Below, piece by piece: positions 17,268-25,341 of a stretch of DNA of 64,000 nt; position 1 is the stretch's first letter; every line of letters begins with the position of its first letter. Position numbers and translations under genes: made by a program. The DNA is taken from contig NZ_CP031969.1 in the NCBI RefSeq assembly GCF_003443735.1, positions 1,860,001 through 1,924,000 of the forward strand, written 5' to 3'. The DNA comes from Streptomyces sp. CC0208 (GTDB taxonomy: Bacteria; Actinomycetota; Actinomycetes; Streptomycetales; Streptomycetaceae). The notes under the pieces are model-generated. The model was not told the origin of the DNA, ran no database searches, and saw only the letters and a program-made list of their open reading frames with translations.

Positions 17268-17915
17268 ACGCCCGAGCGGCACGCCCGCCAACTCCCTCAC
17301 GTCCCGCGCGAGATGGGCCTGGTCGGCGAAGCCGCACCGCGCAGCCGTCTCCGCGAACGGCACTCCGGCCCCGGCCAGCGCGAGGGCCCGCCGCAGCCGC
17401 AGGATCCGGGCCAGGGTCTTCGGCCCGTACCCGAACGCCACGAGCGACTTCCGGTGCAACTGCCGTGCCCCGAGGCCGATCTCGTCGGCGGTCGCGGCGA
17501 CGGGACGGCCCGCGTCGAGAGCGGCGACGAGGGCCCGCAGCGCGGGGTCGGGAGGGGCCGCGCGCTCCAGGGCGATGTTTTCGAGCGCGGTGGCGGGGAC
17601 GGAGGCCTTGGCTGTACGGCTCCGCAGCCGCCGTACCTCCGACACGGGCCAGAGATCGGCCAACTCCACCCGCCGGTCCCGCAGTTCATGGGCGGGCACC
17701 CCGAGGAAGGCGGGCGCGCAACCGGGAGGGAAGCGCAGGCCGGTCCAGGTGCTGGGGGCGCCGTCGGTGACGTACGCGCGGGTATCGGGCCCGGCGACGA
17801 GCAGTCGCTCCTCGTGCCAGAGCAGATCCATGCACCCGTCGGGCAGGACACGTCCGGACCCGTCACCGGTCCAGATGACGGCACCGGCTAGCCGGGACGG
17901 CCGTTCCGTGTACAC
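17250..17915 (-). CDS. AraC-family transcriptional regulator (small)
   Basis: 221 residues. The N-terminal half (about 1-125) is a compact sensor-like domain with [20 protein letters not shown], typical of AraC proteins with a DUF6597-like N terminus. The C-terminal half holds two helix-turn-helix segments ([20 protein letters not shown] and [20 protein letters not shown]). The GTG start follows TAGCCT closely, suggesting a leaderless transcript. It overlaps the 3' end of the VOC gene on the other strand; targets are unknown. Confidence 0.85.
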   Translation of the reverse strand: MYTERPSRLAGAVIWTGDGSGRVLPDGCMDLLWHEERLLVAGPDTRAYVTDGAPSTWTGLRFPPGCAPAFLGVPAHELRDRRVELADLWPVSEVRRLRSRTAKASVPATALENIALERAAPPDPALRALVAALDAGRPVAATADEIGLGARQLHRKSLVAFGYGPKTLARILRLRRALALAGAGVPFAETAARCGFADQAHLARDVRELAGVPLGRLLAAG

Positions 17916-17924
17916 GTCCCCAGG

Positions 17925-18866
17925 CTACGTCGGGCCGACCCGCAGCCGGAACTCCTGCGGGCTGACCCCGTAGCCCCTCTTGAACGCGCTGGACAGCGCG
18001 AACGCGCTGCCGTACCCCACCTGCCGGGCGATCGCCTCCAGCGTCGCGTTCCCCTCCCGCAGCCGGTCCGCCGCCAACGCGAGGCGCCACCCGGTCAGAT
18101 ACGTCATCACCGGCTCCCCCACCAGCTCGCTGAACCGCCGGGCGAGCGCCGCACGCGACACCCCCGCCTTGGCGGCGAGGGAGGCCACCGTCCACGGATG
18201 CGCGGGATCGTCCTGCATCAGCCGCAGCACCCGCCCCACCACAGGGTCCGCCAGCGCCGCGTACCACGCGGGCGCCTTTGCCTCGGGCCGGGAGAACCAG
18301 GCCCGGAGCGCCGCGATGACCAGCAGGTCCAGCATCCGGTCCAGGACGACCTCCTGCCCCGGCTCGTCGCGCACGATCTCCTCCATGAGGAGGGGGGTCA
18401 GCGGGCACTTCCACACGTCCGTGGTGAGCGACAGCAGCGGTGGCAGCGCGTCCAGGAGCCGGTTGCTGATCTCGCCCTCCATCAGATACGTCCCGATGAG
18501 GACCACCGTCCCGCCGTCGAGCCGGTCGCCCCAGGTGCGCACGCCGAGGTCCATGGAGCCGTTCAGGGACCGTCCGTCGGGGTAGCTGCACTCCGCGCCG
18601 GGCAGGATCAGCGCCTGCGGGGCCGTACCGGGGTCGTCGGCGCAGGTGTAGGGGTCGGGGCCGCGGGCGATGGCTAGGTCGCCGGGGCGCAGGCGGACCG
18701 GCTCGCCCGCGTCGGGCAGGACCACGGCTTCCCCGCGGACCATCAGCATGACCGTCAGCGGTGCCCGGTCCTCGATCCGCACCGCCCACGGCGGGTCGAA
18801 ACACGCGCGGATCATGAAGGCGCCACGCGCCCGCGGTCCTTCCAGCAGGCCTGCCAGAGCGTCCAT
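17925..18866 (-). CDS. AraC-family transcriptional regulator with cupin sensor domain
   Basis: 313 residues. An N-terminal cupin (about 20-200, AraC_binding/cupin_6 type) is followed by two AraC helix-turn-helix motifs, TVASLAAKAGVSRAALARRF and TLEAIARQVGYGSAFALSSA. It is divergent from an NmrA-like gene starting 82 bases away, a pairing common in Streptomyces, and probably regulates that gene. Ligand unknown. The ATG lies shortly after TACGCT on the minus strand, so the mRNA may be leaderless. Confidence 0.88.
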   Translation of the reverse strand: MDALAGLLEGPRARGAFMIRACFDPPWAVRIEDRAPLTVMLMVRGEAVVLPDAGEPVRLRPGDLAIARGPDPYTCADDPGTAPQALILPGAECSYPDGRSLNGSMDLGVRTWGDRLDGGTVVLIGTYLMEGEISNRLLDALPPLLSLTTDVWKCPLTPLLMEEIVRDEPGQEVVLDRMLDLLVIAALRAWFSRPEAKAPAWYAALADPVVGRVLRLMQDDPAHPWTVASLAAKAGVSRAALARRFSELVGEPVMTYLTGWRLALAADRLREGNATLEAIARQVGYGSAFALSSAFKRGYGVSPQEFRLRVGPT

Positions 18867-18947
18867 GCGGCCAGCGTAGACGCGTGCGCATGGGAATGAG
18901 CCGTTCAGCGATGGGCCCGTGCCGGGTACGGGAGTTGACTCGACGGC

Positions 18948-19784
18948 ATGACACAGAACACGCGGAACACGACGGTGGTGGTGACCGGCGCCTCGGGCCG
19001 TACGGGGAGCCGGGTGGCGCGGTCCGCTCAGGCCGCGGGGCTGAGGGTGCGGGCGGCCTCGCGGGCCCAGGGGTTCGACTGGCAGGACCGGTCCACGTGG
19101 GCGCAGGTGCTGCGGGGGGCGGACGCGGCGTATCTGGTGTACCCCTCGGACATCGGCGCCCCGGGGGCCGCCGAGGCGGTCGGGGCGGTCGCGCGGGAGG
19201 CGGTGGGGGCCGGCGTACGACGGCTGGTGCTGCTGTCGTCGCGGGGGCAGGACCGGGCACGGGACGCGGAGGAGGCGCTGCGTGCGTCGGGGGCCGACTG
19301 GACGGTCGTGCGGGCCGCGTGGTTCGCGCAGAACTTCAGTGAGGGGCCGCTGGTCGAGGAGCTGCGGCTGAGCGGGGAGCTGGTGTTCCCGGCGGGCGAG
19401 GTGCGGGAGCCGTTCGTGGATGTGCGGGACATCGGGGACGTGGTGGTGGCCGCGCTGGCATGGGGCGACCGGTACGTCGGGGACACGATCACCGTCTCCG
19501 GCCCACGGTTGCTGACCTTCGGCGAGGCGGTGGCGGAGATCGCGAAGGCGGCGGGGCGGGAGCTGACGTACCGGGCGGTGTCACCGGAGCAGTACGGGGA
19601 GAACCTGCTCGCGTTCGGGGTACCGGCGGACGAGGTGGAGGCGCTCATCGAGGCGTTCACGCAGCTCCTGGACGGCCGCAACGCCCATCTCTCGGACGGC
19701 GTCCAGCAGGTCCTGGGCCGCGAGCCCCGGGACTTCACGGACTTCGCGAGGGAGGCGGCGGCTGCGGAAACGTGGAAGTCCTGA
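18948..19784 (+). CDS. NmrA-like NAD(P)-binding protein (atypical SDR)
   Basis: 278 residues with the Rossmann motif TTVVVTGASGRTGSRVAR at the N terminus and the NmrA/HSCARG-type layout: WTVVRAAWFAQNFSEGPL, then REPFVDVRDIGDVVVAAL. The catalytic Tyr-x3-Lys of true short-chain dehydrogenases is not evident, so it may sense redox state or reduce quinone-like compounds. It is divergent from a cupin-AraC regulator. The end is followed by a dispersed Streptomyces intergenic repeat. Confidence 0.85.
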   Translation: MTQNTRNTTVVVTGASGRTGSRVARSAQAAGLRVRAASRAQGFDWQDRSTWAQVLRGADAAYLVYPSDIGAPGAAEAVGAVAREAVGAGVRRLVLLSSRGQDRARDAEEALRASGADWTVVRAAWFAQNFSEGPLVEELRLSGELVFPAGEVREPFVDVRDIGDVVVAALAWGDRYVGDTITVSGPRLLTFGEAVAEIAKAAGRELTYRAVSPEQYGENLLAFGVPADEVEALIEAFTQLLDGRNAHLSDGVQQVLGREPRDFTDFAREAAAAETWKS

Positions 19785-19804
19785 CTCCGGCGAGCGAACC
19801 GACC

Positions 19805-19855
19805 CAGGGGCGCGGGGAACGGCGCGAGAAACCCCACCGGCCCCCACCCGGCAAC
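19805..19855. repeat. Dispersed Streptomyces intergenic repeat
   Basis: The segment begins AGGGGCGCGGGGAACGGCGC, then CCCC-ACCGG and a C-rich tail ending GGCAAC. This matches a GC-rich hairpin element commonly seen between genes in Streptomyces genomes. It lies between two convergent genes and may act as a transcription end or mRNA-stability structure. Confidence 0.6.
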
Positions 19856-19864
19856 GCACCCCCT

Positions 19865-21007
19865 TCAGGACCCGTCGGGCTTCTGCGGGGGGTGCGCCGA
19901 CTTCGCATGCGTCCGCAGACGAGAGGTCACGTCCTCCGGAGGCAGGAAGCGGGACCAGCGTTCCGGGAACTCCGAGGGCATGTCGGGATCGTCGGGGTCG
20001 GGGTGGGTGTCGTGGAGTGCGGCCGCGCGGGCCACGTACTCCGCGACCTGCGCCTCCCGCACCCGCTCCTGCGCCGCGCGCGCCGCCGCCGTGGCCGCCG
20101 CCGGCCACACGCGGTCGATCGCGGCGTTCATCGCGGCGCCCACCAGGACCGCGAAGGCCGACACGCCGATCCACAGCAGCACCGCCACCGCGGCGGCGAG
20201 CGAGCCGTAGATCGTCGCGCCCTCGATCGTGCTCTGGAGGTAGATCCGGAGCAGGAAGCTCCCCAGCACCCACATCGCCAGGGCCACCAGCGCGCCGGGC
20301 ACGTCCTCGATCCACGGTGAGCGCACCGGTACCGACACGTGGTACAGGGTCGTCAGGAAGGCGATGGACAGGATGATCACCACCGGCCAGTACAGGACCT
20401 GGACGACCGTCGTCGACCACGGCACGATCCGCACCACCGCGTCCGGACCCGCCACCATCAGCGGCAGCGCCACCGAGCCGATCAGCAGCGCCGCGACGAA
20501 CAGCGCGAACGCCACGAGCCGGGTCTTGACGATGCCGCGGACCCCGTCGAGGCCGTACATGACGGTGATGGTGTCGATGAAGACGTTCACCGCGCGCGAC
20601 CCGGACCACAGGGCGAACAGGAAGCCGACCGAGATGACGTCGGGACGGCCGCCCTTCATCACGTCGTCGAGGATCGGCTGCGCGATCTCCCGTACCCCCT
20701 TGTCGGACAGGACCGTGCGCGCCGCGTCCAGGAGATTGGCCTCCAGGCTGCTGATGCTGTCGGTGCCGGTCCAGTCGTCGACGTAGCCGAGCAGGCCGAT
20801 GAGGCTGAGCAGCAGCGGCGGCACGGACAGCAGCGAGAAGAACGCGGCCTCGGCGGCGAGCCCCAGGATGCGGTACTCGATGCACGAGTTGACGGTGTCC
20901 TTGAGCAGCAGCCAGGCGGTCCTGCGCTTCGACACGTTCCGGTAGAGGGCACGGGCCCGGTGGAGTCGCCCGGAGGGTGGCTGAGGGGATTCGCTTGCTG
21001 CCTGCAC
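19865..21007 (-). CDS. YihY/BrkB-family inner-membrane protein
   Basis: 380 residues with GTG start. About six membrane helices: AAEAAFFSLLSVPPLLLSLI (about 55-80), GFLFALWSGSRAVNVFIDTI, LVAFALFVAALLIGSVAL, VVIILSIAFLTTLYHVSV, PGALVALAMWVLGSFLLR and GSLAAAVAVLLWIGVSAFAV. This is the YihY/BrkB layout, once wrongly called ribonuclease BN; its function remains unclear. The C-terminal about 75 residues are charged and cytoplasmic. It ends opposite the NmrA-like gene. Confidence 0.88.
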   Translation of the reverse strand: MQAASESPQPPSGRLHRARALYRNVSKRRTAWLLLKDTVNSCIEYRILGLAAEAAFFSLLSVPPLLLSLIGLLGYVDDWTGTDSISSLEANLLDAARTVLSDKGVREIAQPILDDVMKGGRPDVISVGFLFALWSGSRAVNVFIDTITVMYGLDGVRGIVKTRLVAFALFVAALLIGSVALPLMVAGPDAVVRIVPWSTTVVQVLYWPVVIILSIAFLTTLYHVSVPVRSPWIEDVPGALVALAMWVLGSFLLRIYLQSTIEGATIYGSLAAAVAVLLWIGVSAFAVLVGAAMNAAIDRVWPAAATAAARAAQERVREAQVAEYVARAAALHDTHPDPDDPDMPSEFPERWSRFLPPEDVTSRLRTHAKSAHPPQKPDGS

Positions 21008-21593
21008 GTCCTAAAGGTATCCGCCAGGGGAGCGTGCACTCATCCCCCCGTCCCGGTCCGGGGCACGCCCGTGCGGGGAACGCCCGCTCGCGTTCGGTTC
21101 GGTCATACCGCGGAAAACGCCGGGCAACCCCGTGGAAATCGCGAAGGAAATCGAACCCCTTTTCTGTCATGCACCCGCTGGCCGATTTTCGCGGACCCGG
21201 GAACCGGAATACCGGACGACATATGCACCGTCCATGAAGTGAGTTCCCCGGTGGCGCCACCGAACGGCACGAATGAGTCATACCGACCATGAACGGTCGA
21301 CCGACAGGAAACCGCCATTGAATGAAATGCGCTTGACCCGTTCATGAGCGCCTCGAAACAATTCGGATTGCATTCTCAGAGCCCTGACCATGGGCTGAGC
21401 CAGGCCACCCCGTCCCCCTCGCGTGGCCACTCCAGACACATACCGCACCGCTCCTTCTCATATTTCATTCCGTGTCTCACGGCACTTCTTTTTCTTCCGG
21501 AACACCGGAACCACGGGGGTCCTTCTTCATGATTTTCCGCTGTGCGGTGAACAGCGGGCGATATTCCGCCGTATCCCACTCTGGAGAATTCGC
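21008..21593. promoter_or_regulatory. Long upstream region of the diaminopropionate locus with several palindromes
   Basis: This 586-base stretch has no convincing gene and is less GC-rich than its neighbours. It holds perfect palindromes CGGTGGCGCCACCG (21249-21262) and CGGTCGACCG (21294-21303), and inverted repeats TTCCGG/CCGGAA (21495-21510) and CCGCTGT/ACAGCGG (21537-21557, 7-base loop). TTGACC at 21333-21338 with ACAATT at 21358-21363 is a possible promoter. The last hairpin lies 37 bases before the first gene, so it could form in the mRNA leader. This is probably the control region for 21594-30501. Confidence 0.5.
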
Positions 21594-22802
21594 ATGCCTG
21601 CTCCGTACGCACCGAAGCAAGCCGCGCCGCGCATCGTGGGGGTCGATGTGGCACGGGGGCTCGCCCTGCTCGGAATGTTCTCCGTTCACGTGTTCGGCGC
21701 GTTCGACGAGGCCGGATCGCCCACGCCCGCCTGGATGTTCGCGGGCGGCCGTTCCTCGGCGACCTTCGCCGTGACGGCCGGGATCGGTCTGGCCTTCACG
21801 ACCGGCGGTCGCCGGCCGGCGACCGGGCGGCCCGCGACCGTCGCGGTGGCGGCGCGGGCCGGTGTCATCGCGCTGATCGGGCTGCTGCTCGGCTACGCCT
21901 CGCGCGCGGCGGACCTCGACGTGGACGTGATCCTGGCCTTCTACGCCCTGTTGTTCCTGACCGCGATCCCGCTGCTGGGCCTCGGTCCGCGGACCTTGAC
22001 GGCTCTGGCCCTGTCCCTGGCCGTGGGGGCGCCGTTCGCCGTCCACGCGCTTCGGGGCGCGCTGCCCCCGCCCGCGTTCGACGGCGACCCGACCCTCCAG
22101 GACGTGGTCACCGATCCGCTCGGCCTGGTGTCGGACCTGCTCGTGCACGGCGACTACCCGGTGCTCGCCTGGACCGCCTATCTGTGCGCCGGACTCGCCC
22201 TCGGCCGGCTGGACCTGACGTCACGCAGCCTCGCGCCCCGGCTCCTCGGGGGCGGTCTCGCGCTCGTGGCCGGGGTCTGGCTGGTGTCGTCCCTGGTCCT
22301 GTTCCGGTTCGACGGGCTGCGGCAGCTGTGGCGCGCGGAGTTCCCCGGCGCCTCCCGCGCCGAGGCCCTGTGGGACAGCCCGGACGGCGTGACCTGGTGG
22401 GCGCTGCTCTCCCGCGCGCCGCACGCGACCACGCCCTTCGACCTGCTCCTCACCCTGGGCTCGGCGGCGGCGATCCTCGGCGGCGCCCTGCTGCTGACCA
22501 GGAGCGCCCTGCTCACGTGGGCGCTCACACCGCTCGCGGCGGCGGGCAGCATGCCGCTGACCCTGTACGCCGCCCATGTGCTCCTGCTCGCCACCGGTGC
22601 GCTCTCCGGCTCCCCCGGGCTCCTCTACGCCGTCATGACCACCGGAGCGCTCCTGTTCGCCCTCTCGTGGCGGCACGTCGGACGTGGCCCGCTGGAAACG
22701 GTCGTCGCAGGCGCGGCCCGGCGGTGTCGCGAGGGCGTAACACCACCCCGGCCCCCGGAACCGGTGGCAGACCCGGTCCGACTTAGCAAGCACACCGAAT
22801 AG
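21594..22802 (+). CDS. Multi-helix membrane protein of the heparan-glucosaminide acetyltransferase-like / DUF1624 type
   Basis: 402 residues, about ten membrane helices. ATG 21594 was chosen because GGAGA lies upstream and the protein then begins with RIVGVDVARGLALLGMFSVH, the hallmark of the DUF1624/DUF418 acyltransferase-like membrane families. The His of FSVHVFGAF may be part of the acyl-transfer site. It would move an acyl group across or at the membrane. It lies 35 bases before the T-Pls-like gene and seems to lead the operon, so it may acylate or help export the peptide product. Substrate unknown. Confidence 0.7.
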   Translation: MPAPYAPKQAAPRIVGVDVARGLALLGMFSVHVFGAFDEAGSPTPAWMFAGGRSSATFAVTAGIGLAFTTGGRRPATGRPATVAVAARAGVIALIGLLLGYASRAADLDVDVILAFYALLFLTAIPLLGLGPRTLTALALSLAVGAPFAVHALRGALPPPAFDGDPTLQDVVTDPLGLVSDLLVHGDYPVLAWTAYLCAGLALGRLDLTSRSLAPRLLGGGLALVAGVWLVSSLVLFRFDGLRQLWRAEFPGASRAEALWDSPDGVTWWALLSRAPHATTPFDLLLTLGSAAAILGGALLLTRSALLTWALTPLAAAGSMPLTLYAAHVLLLATGALSGSPGLLYAVMTTGALLFALSWRHVGRGPLETVVAGAARRCREGVTPPRPPEPVADPVRLSKHTE

Positions 22803-22837
22803 TCCATAAGACCAAAAGTGATGATCTAGGAGCTCAA

Positions 22838-25306
22838 GTGGTGGTAAATCCCGGCGAGATCACGACAGTCGCCCCGGTGGACGGCACCGCCCAGGTCCTC
22901 GCCGAGGTGCTGGCCGGGGTCGTGAAGACGGATCAAGTCCCCCTCGACAGCCACTTCTTCGACGACCTGGGCGCCAACTCCCTGGTCATGGCGCAGTTCT
23001 GTGCCCGGGTGCGGAAGCGGGACGATCTGCCGCAGGTGTCGATGAGGGATGTCTACGGCCACCCGACGATCCGCGGCCTGGCGACCGCCCTCGCCGAGGT
23101 CCCGGCCATCGCACCGGCCCCCGCCCGGCCGGCCGAGCCGCCCCCGCCGCCGGGCAGCACCGCCCGCCATGCGCTGTGCGGGGTGCTGCAGTTCCTCGTC
23201 TTCGCCGTGTACTGCTTCGCGGCCGGCGTCGCCACCGCCGAGGGGTACACCTGGATATCCGACGCCGACGGCCTGCTCATGGTCTATCTGCGCTCGCTGG
23301 TCCTCGGCGGCGCCCTGTTCCTCGCCCTGTGCACCCTGCCCGTGGTGGCGAAGTGGGTGCTGGTCGGCCGGTGGCAGGAGACGGAGTTCCCGGTGTGGAG
23401 CCTCGCCTACGTCCGCTTCTGGCTGGTCAAGGCGCTGCTGCACGCCAGCCCGATGGTGCTGTTCACGGGCAACCCGCTGTACGTCCTCTACCTGCGGGCC
23501 CTCGGCGCCCGCATCGGCCCGGGCGTCACGGTCCTGTCCCACTCGATGCCGGTCTGCACCGACCTGCTGACCGTCGGCGCCGGCACGGTGATCCGCAAGG
23601 ACGCCCTGCTGCTCGGCTACCGGGCGCACGCGGGCCGGATCCGCACCGGCCCGGTCACCCTCGGCCGGGACGTCTTCGTCGGCGAGAAGACCGTCCTCGA
23701 CATCGGCACGTCCATCGGCGACGGCGGCCAGCTGGGCCACTCCTCGGCGCTGTACGACGGTGCCGCGATCCCCGCGGGCGAGCGCTGGCACGGCTCCCCG
23801 GCCCGCCCCACCGACGTCGACCACATCCGCGTCCCGGCAGCCCGCTGCACCCCCACGCGCCGGGCCGGCTACGCCCTCGTGGCGCTGCTGCAGACGCTGC
23901 TGGTGTACGTCCCGCTCGGCATCGGCGGTGTCTTCCTCGTCATGGACCTCGTGCCGGCACTGGACCCGCTGCTCGACCCGAACGCGAAGGAGCTGGCGTC
24001 GGCGGCCTTCTACGCCGAGGCGCTCGTCCTGTCCGTCGCCCTCTTCGTGGGTTTCGTGGTCCTCGGCCTCGTCACCGTGACGGTCCTGCCGCGGCTGCTG
24101 AACCTGACCCTGAAGGCGGACCGGGTCTATCCGCTCTACGGCTTCCACTACTCCGTACAGCGCGCGATCGCCCGCATGACCAACATCAAGTTCTTCAAGT
24201 GGCTGTGCGGCGACAGCTCGTACATCGTCCCCTACCTGCGGTCCCTCGGCTACGACCTCTCGCACGTCGAGCAGACCGGCTCGAACTTCGGAACCGAGGT
24301 CGCCCACGAGACGCCGTACCTGGCCACCGTCGGCAGCGGCACGATGGTCGCCGACGGGCTGTCGATCCTGAACGCCGAGTACTCCAGCACCTCGTTCCGG
24401 CTCTCGCGGGTCACGATCGGCGGGCAGAACTTCCTCGGCAACCACATCGCCTATCCCGTCGGCGGCCGCACCGGGGACAACTGCCTGCTCGCCACGAAGG
24501 TGCTGGTGCCGCTCGACGGCGAACTCCGCGAGGGAGTGGGCCTCTTGGGCTCGCCGCCGTTCGAGATCCCGCGCACGGTGGAGCGCGACACCCGCTTCGA
24601 CCACTTCCGCGAGGGCGACGAGCTGCGCCGCCGTCTCTCGGCCAAGAACCGCTCCAACGCCCGCACGATGGCCCTCTTCCTTTTCCTGCGCTGGCTGCAC
24701 TGGTTCCTGCTGACGCTGCTCGGCTTCGCGGCCGTCGACCTCTACGGCGGCCGGGGCGCCCTCGGCGGACTGCTGATCGGCGCCTACCTGATGACCGGCC
24801 TCGCGGTGACGGTCGGCTACTGGGCGCTGGTGGAGCGCGTGATCACCCGCTTCCGGCCGCTGCAGCCGCGGTTGTGCTCCATCTACGACCCGTACTTCTG
24901 GTGGCACGAGCGGCTGTGGAAGGTGCCGGACCAGCATCTCGTGGTGTTCAACGGCACCCCGTTCAAGAGCCTGGTCTGGCGGCTGCTGGGAGTGCGGATC
25001 GGTCGGCGCGTCTTCGACGACGGCTGCTACCTCACCGAGCGGACGCTGGTCGCGATCGGCAGCGACACCACGCTCGGCCACCACTCCAAGGTGCAGGCCC
25101 ACTCCCAGGAGGACGGCACCTTCAAGTCCGACCACATCGTCATCGGCGACGGCTGCACCCTCGGGACGGGCGCGCTGGTCCACTACGGCGTCGCGATGGG
25201 CGACGGCTCCGTGCTCGGTGCCGACGCCTTCCTGATGAAGGGCGAGGAGATGCCGGCGGGGGCGCACTGGGGCGGGAATCCGGCGGTGGCGCTGCGACGC
25301 GCCTGA
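22838..25306 (+). CDS. Carrier domain fused to a Pls-type NRPS terminal membrane domain
   Basis: 822 residues. A thiolation domain (about 12-90) carries the phosphopantetheine Ser in DDLGANSLVMAQF (Ser48). The rest follows the TIGR02353-type terminal domain: paired membrane helices alternating with three soluble domains rich in left-handed-beta-helix hexapeptides (about 200-330, 455-590 and 690-822; for example VTIGGQNFLGNHIAYPVGG and VIGDGCTLGTGALVHYGVAM). This is the layout of the poly-epsilon-lysine synthetase Pls after its A domain, where tandem C1-C3 domains catalyse peptide bond formation. Here the A domain is missing and supplied by the next gene. No thioesterase is needed in Pls systems. 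AGGAG precedes the GTG start. Confidence 0.82.
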   Translation: MVVNPGEITTVAPVDGTAQVLAEVLAGVVKTDQVPLDSHFFDDLGANSLVMAQFCARVRKRDDLPQVSMRDVYGHPTIRGLATALAEVPAIAPAPARPAEPPPPPGSTARHALCGVLQFLVFAVYCFAAGVATAEGYTWISDADGLLMVYLRSLVLGGALFLALCTLPVVAKWVLVGRWQETEFPVWSLAYVRFWLVKALLHASPMVLFTGNPLYVLYLRALGARIGPGVTVLSHSMPVCTDLLTVGAGTVIRKDALLLGYRAHAGRIRTGPVTLGRDVFVGEKTVLDIGTSIGDGGQLGHSSALYDGAAIPAGERWHGSPARPTDVDHIRVPAARCTPTRRAGYALVALLQTLLVYVPLGIGGVFLVMDLVPALDPLLDPNAKELASAAFYAEALVLSVALFVGFVVLGLVTVTVLPRLLNLTLKADRVYPLYGFHYSVQRAIARMTNIKFFKWLCGDSSYIVPYLRSLGYDLSHVEQTGSNFGTEVAHETPYLATVGSGTMVADGLSILNAEYSSTSFRLSRVTIGGQNFLGNHIAYPVGGRTGDNCLLATKVLVPLDGELREGVGLLGSPPFEIPRTVERDTRFDHFREGDELRRRLSAKNRSNARTMALFLFLRWLHWFLLTLLGFAAVDLYGGRGALGGLLIGAYLMTGLAVTVGYWALVERVITRFRPLQPRLCSIYDPYFWWHERLWKVPDQHLVVFNGTPFKSLVWRLLGVRIGRRVFDDGCYLTERTLVAIGSDTTLGHHSKVQAHSQEDGTFKSDHIVIGDGCTLGTGALVHYGVAMGDGSVLGADAFLMKGEEMPAGAHWGGNPAVALRRA

Positions 25307-25341
25307 CCGTCCGATCGAGAAAACACAGGGGGAAGAACGTC

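Noticed and set aside
22826..25267. An 813-codon minus-strand frame opposite the T-Pls-like gene
   Set aside because: Low-complexity Gly/Arg/Val/Asp composition without motifs; the plus strand encodes a recognisable carrier and membrane protein.
23176..25341. A plus-strand frame in another phase leading into the A-T protein, which would make a 1427-residue fusion
   Set aside because: The added part overlaps the T-Pls-like gene in a different frame and is Arg/Pro-rich; ATG 25342 has a ribosome site and begins protein-like sequence.
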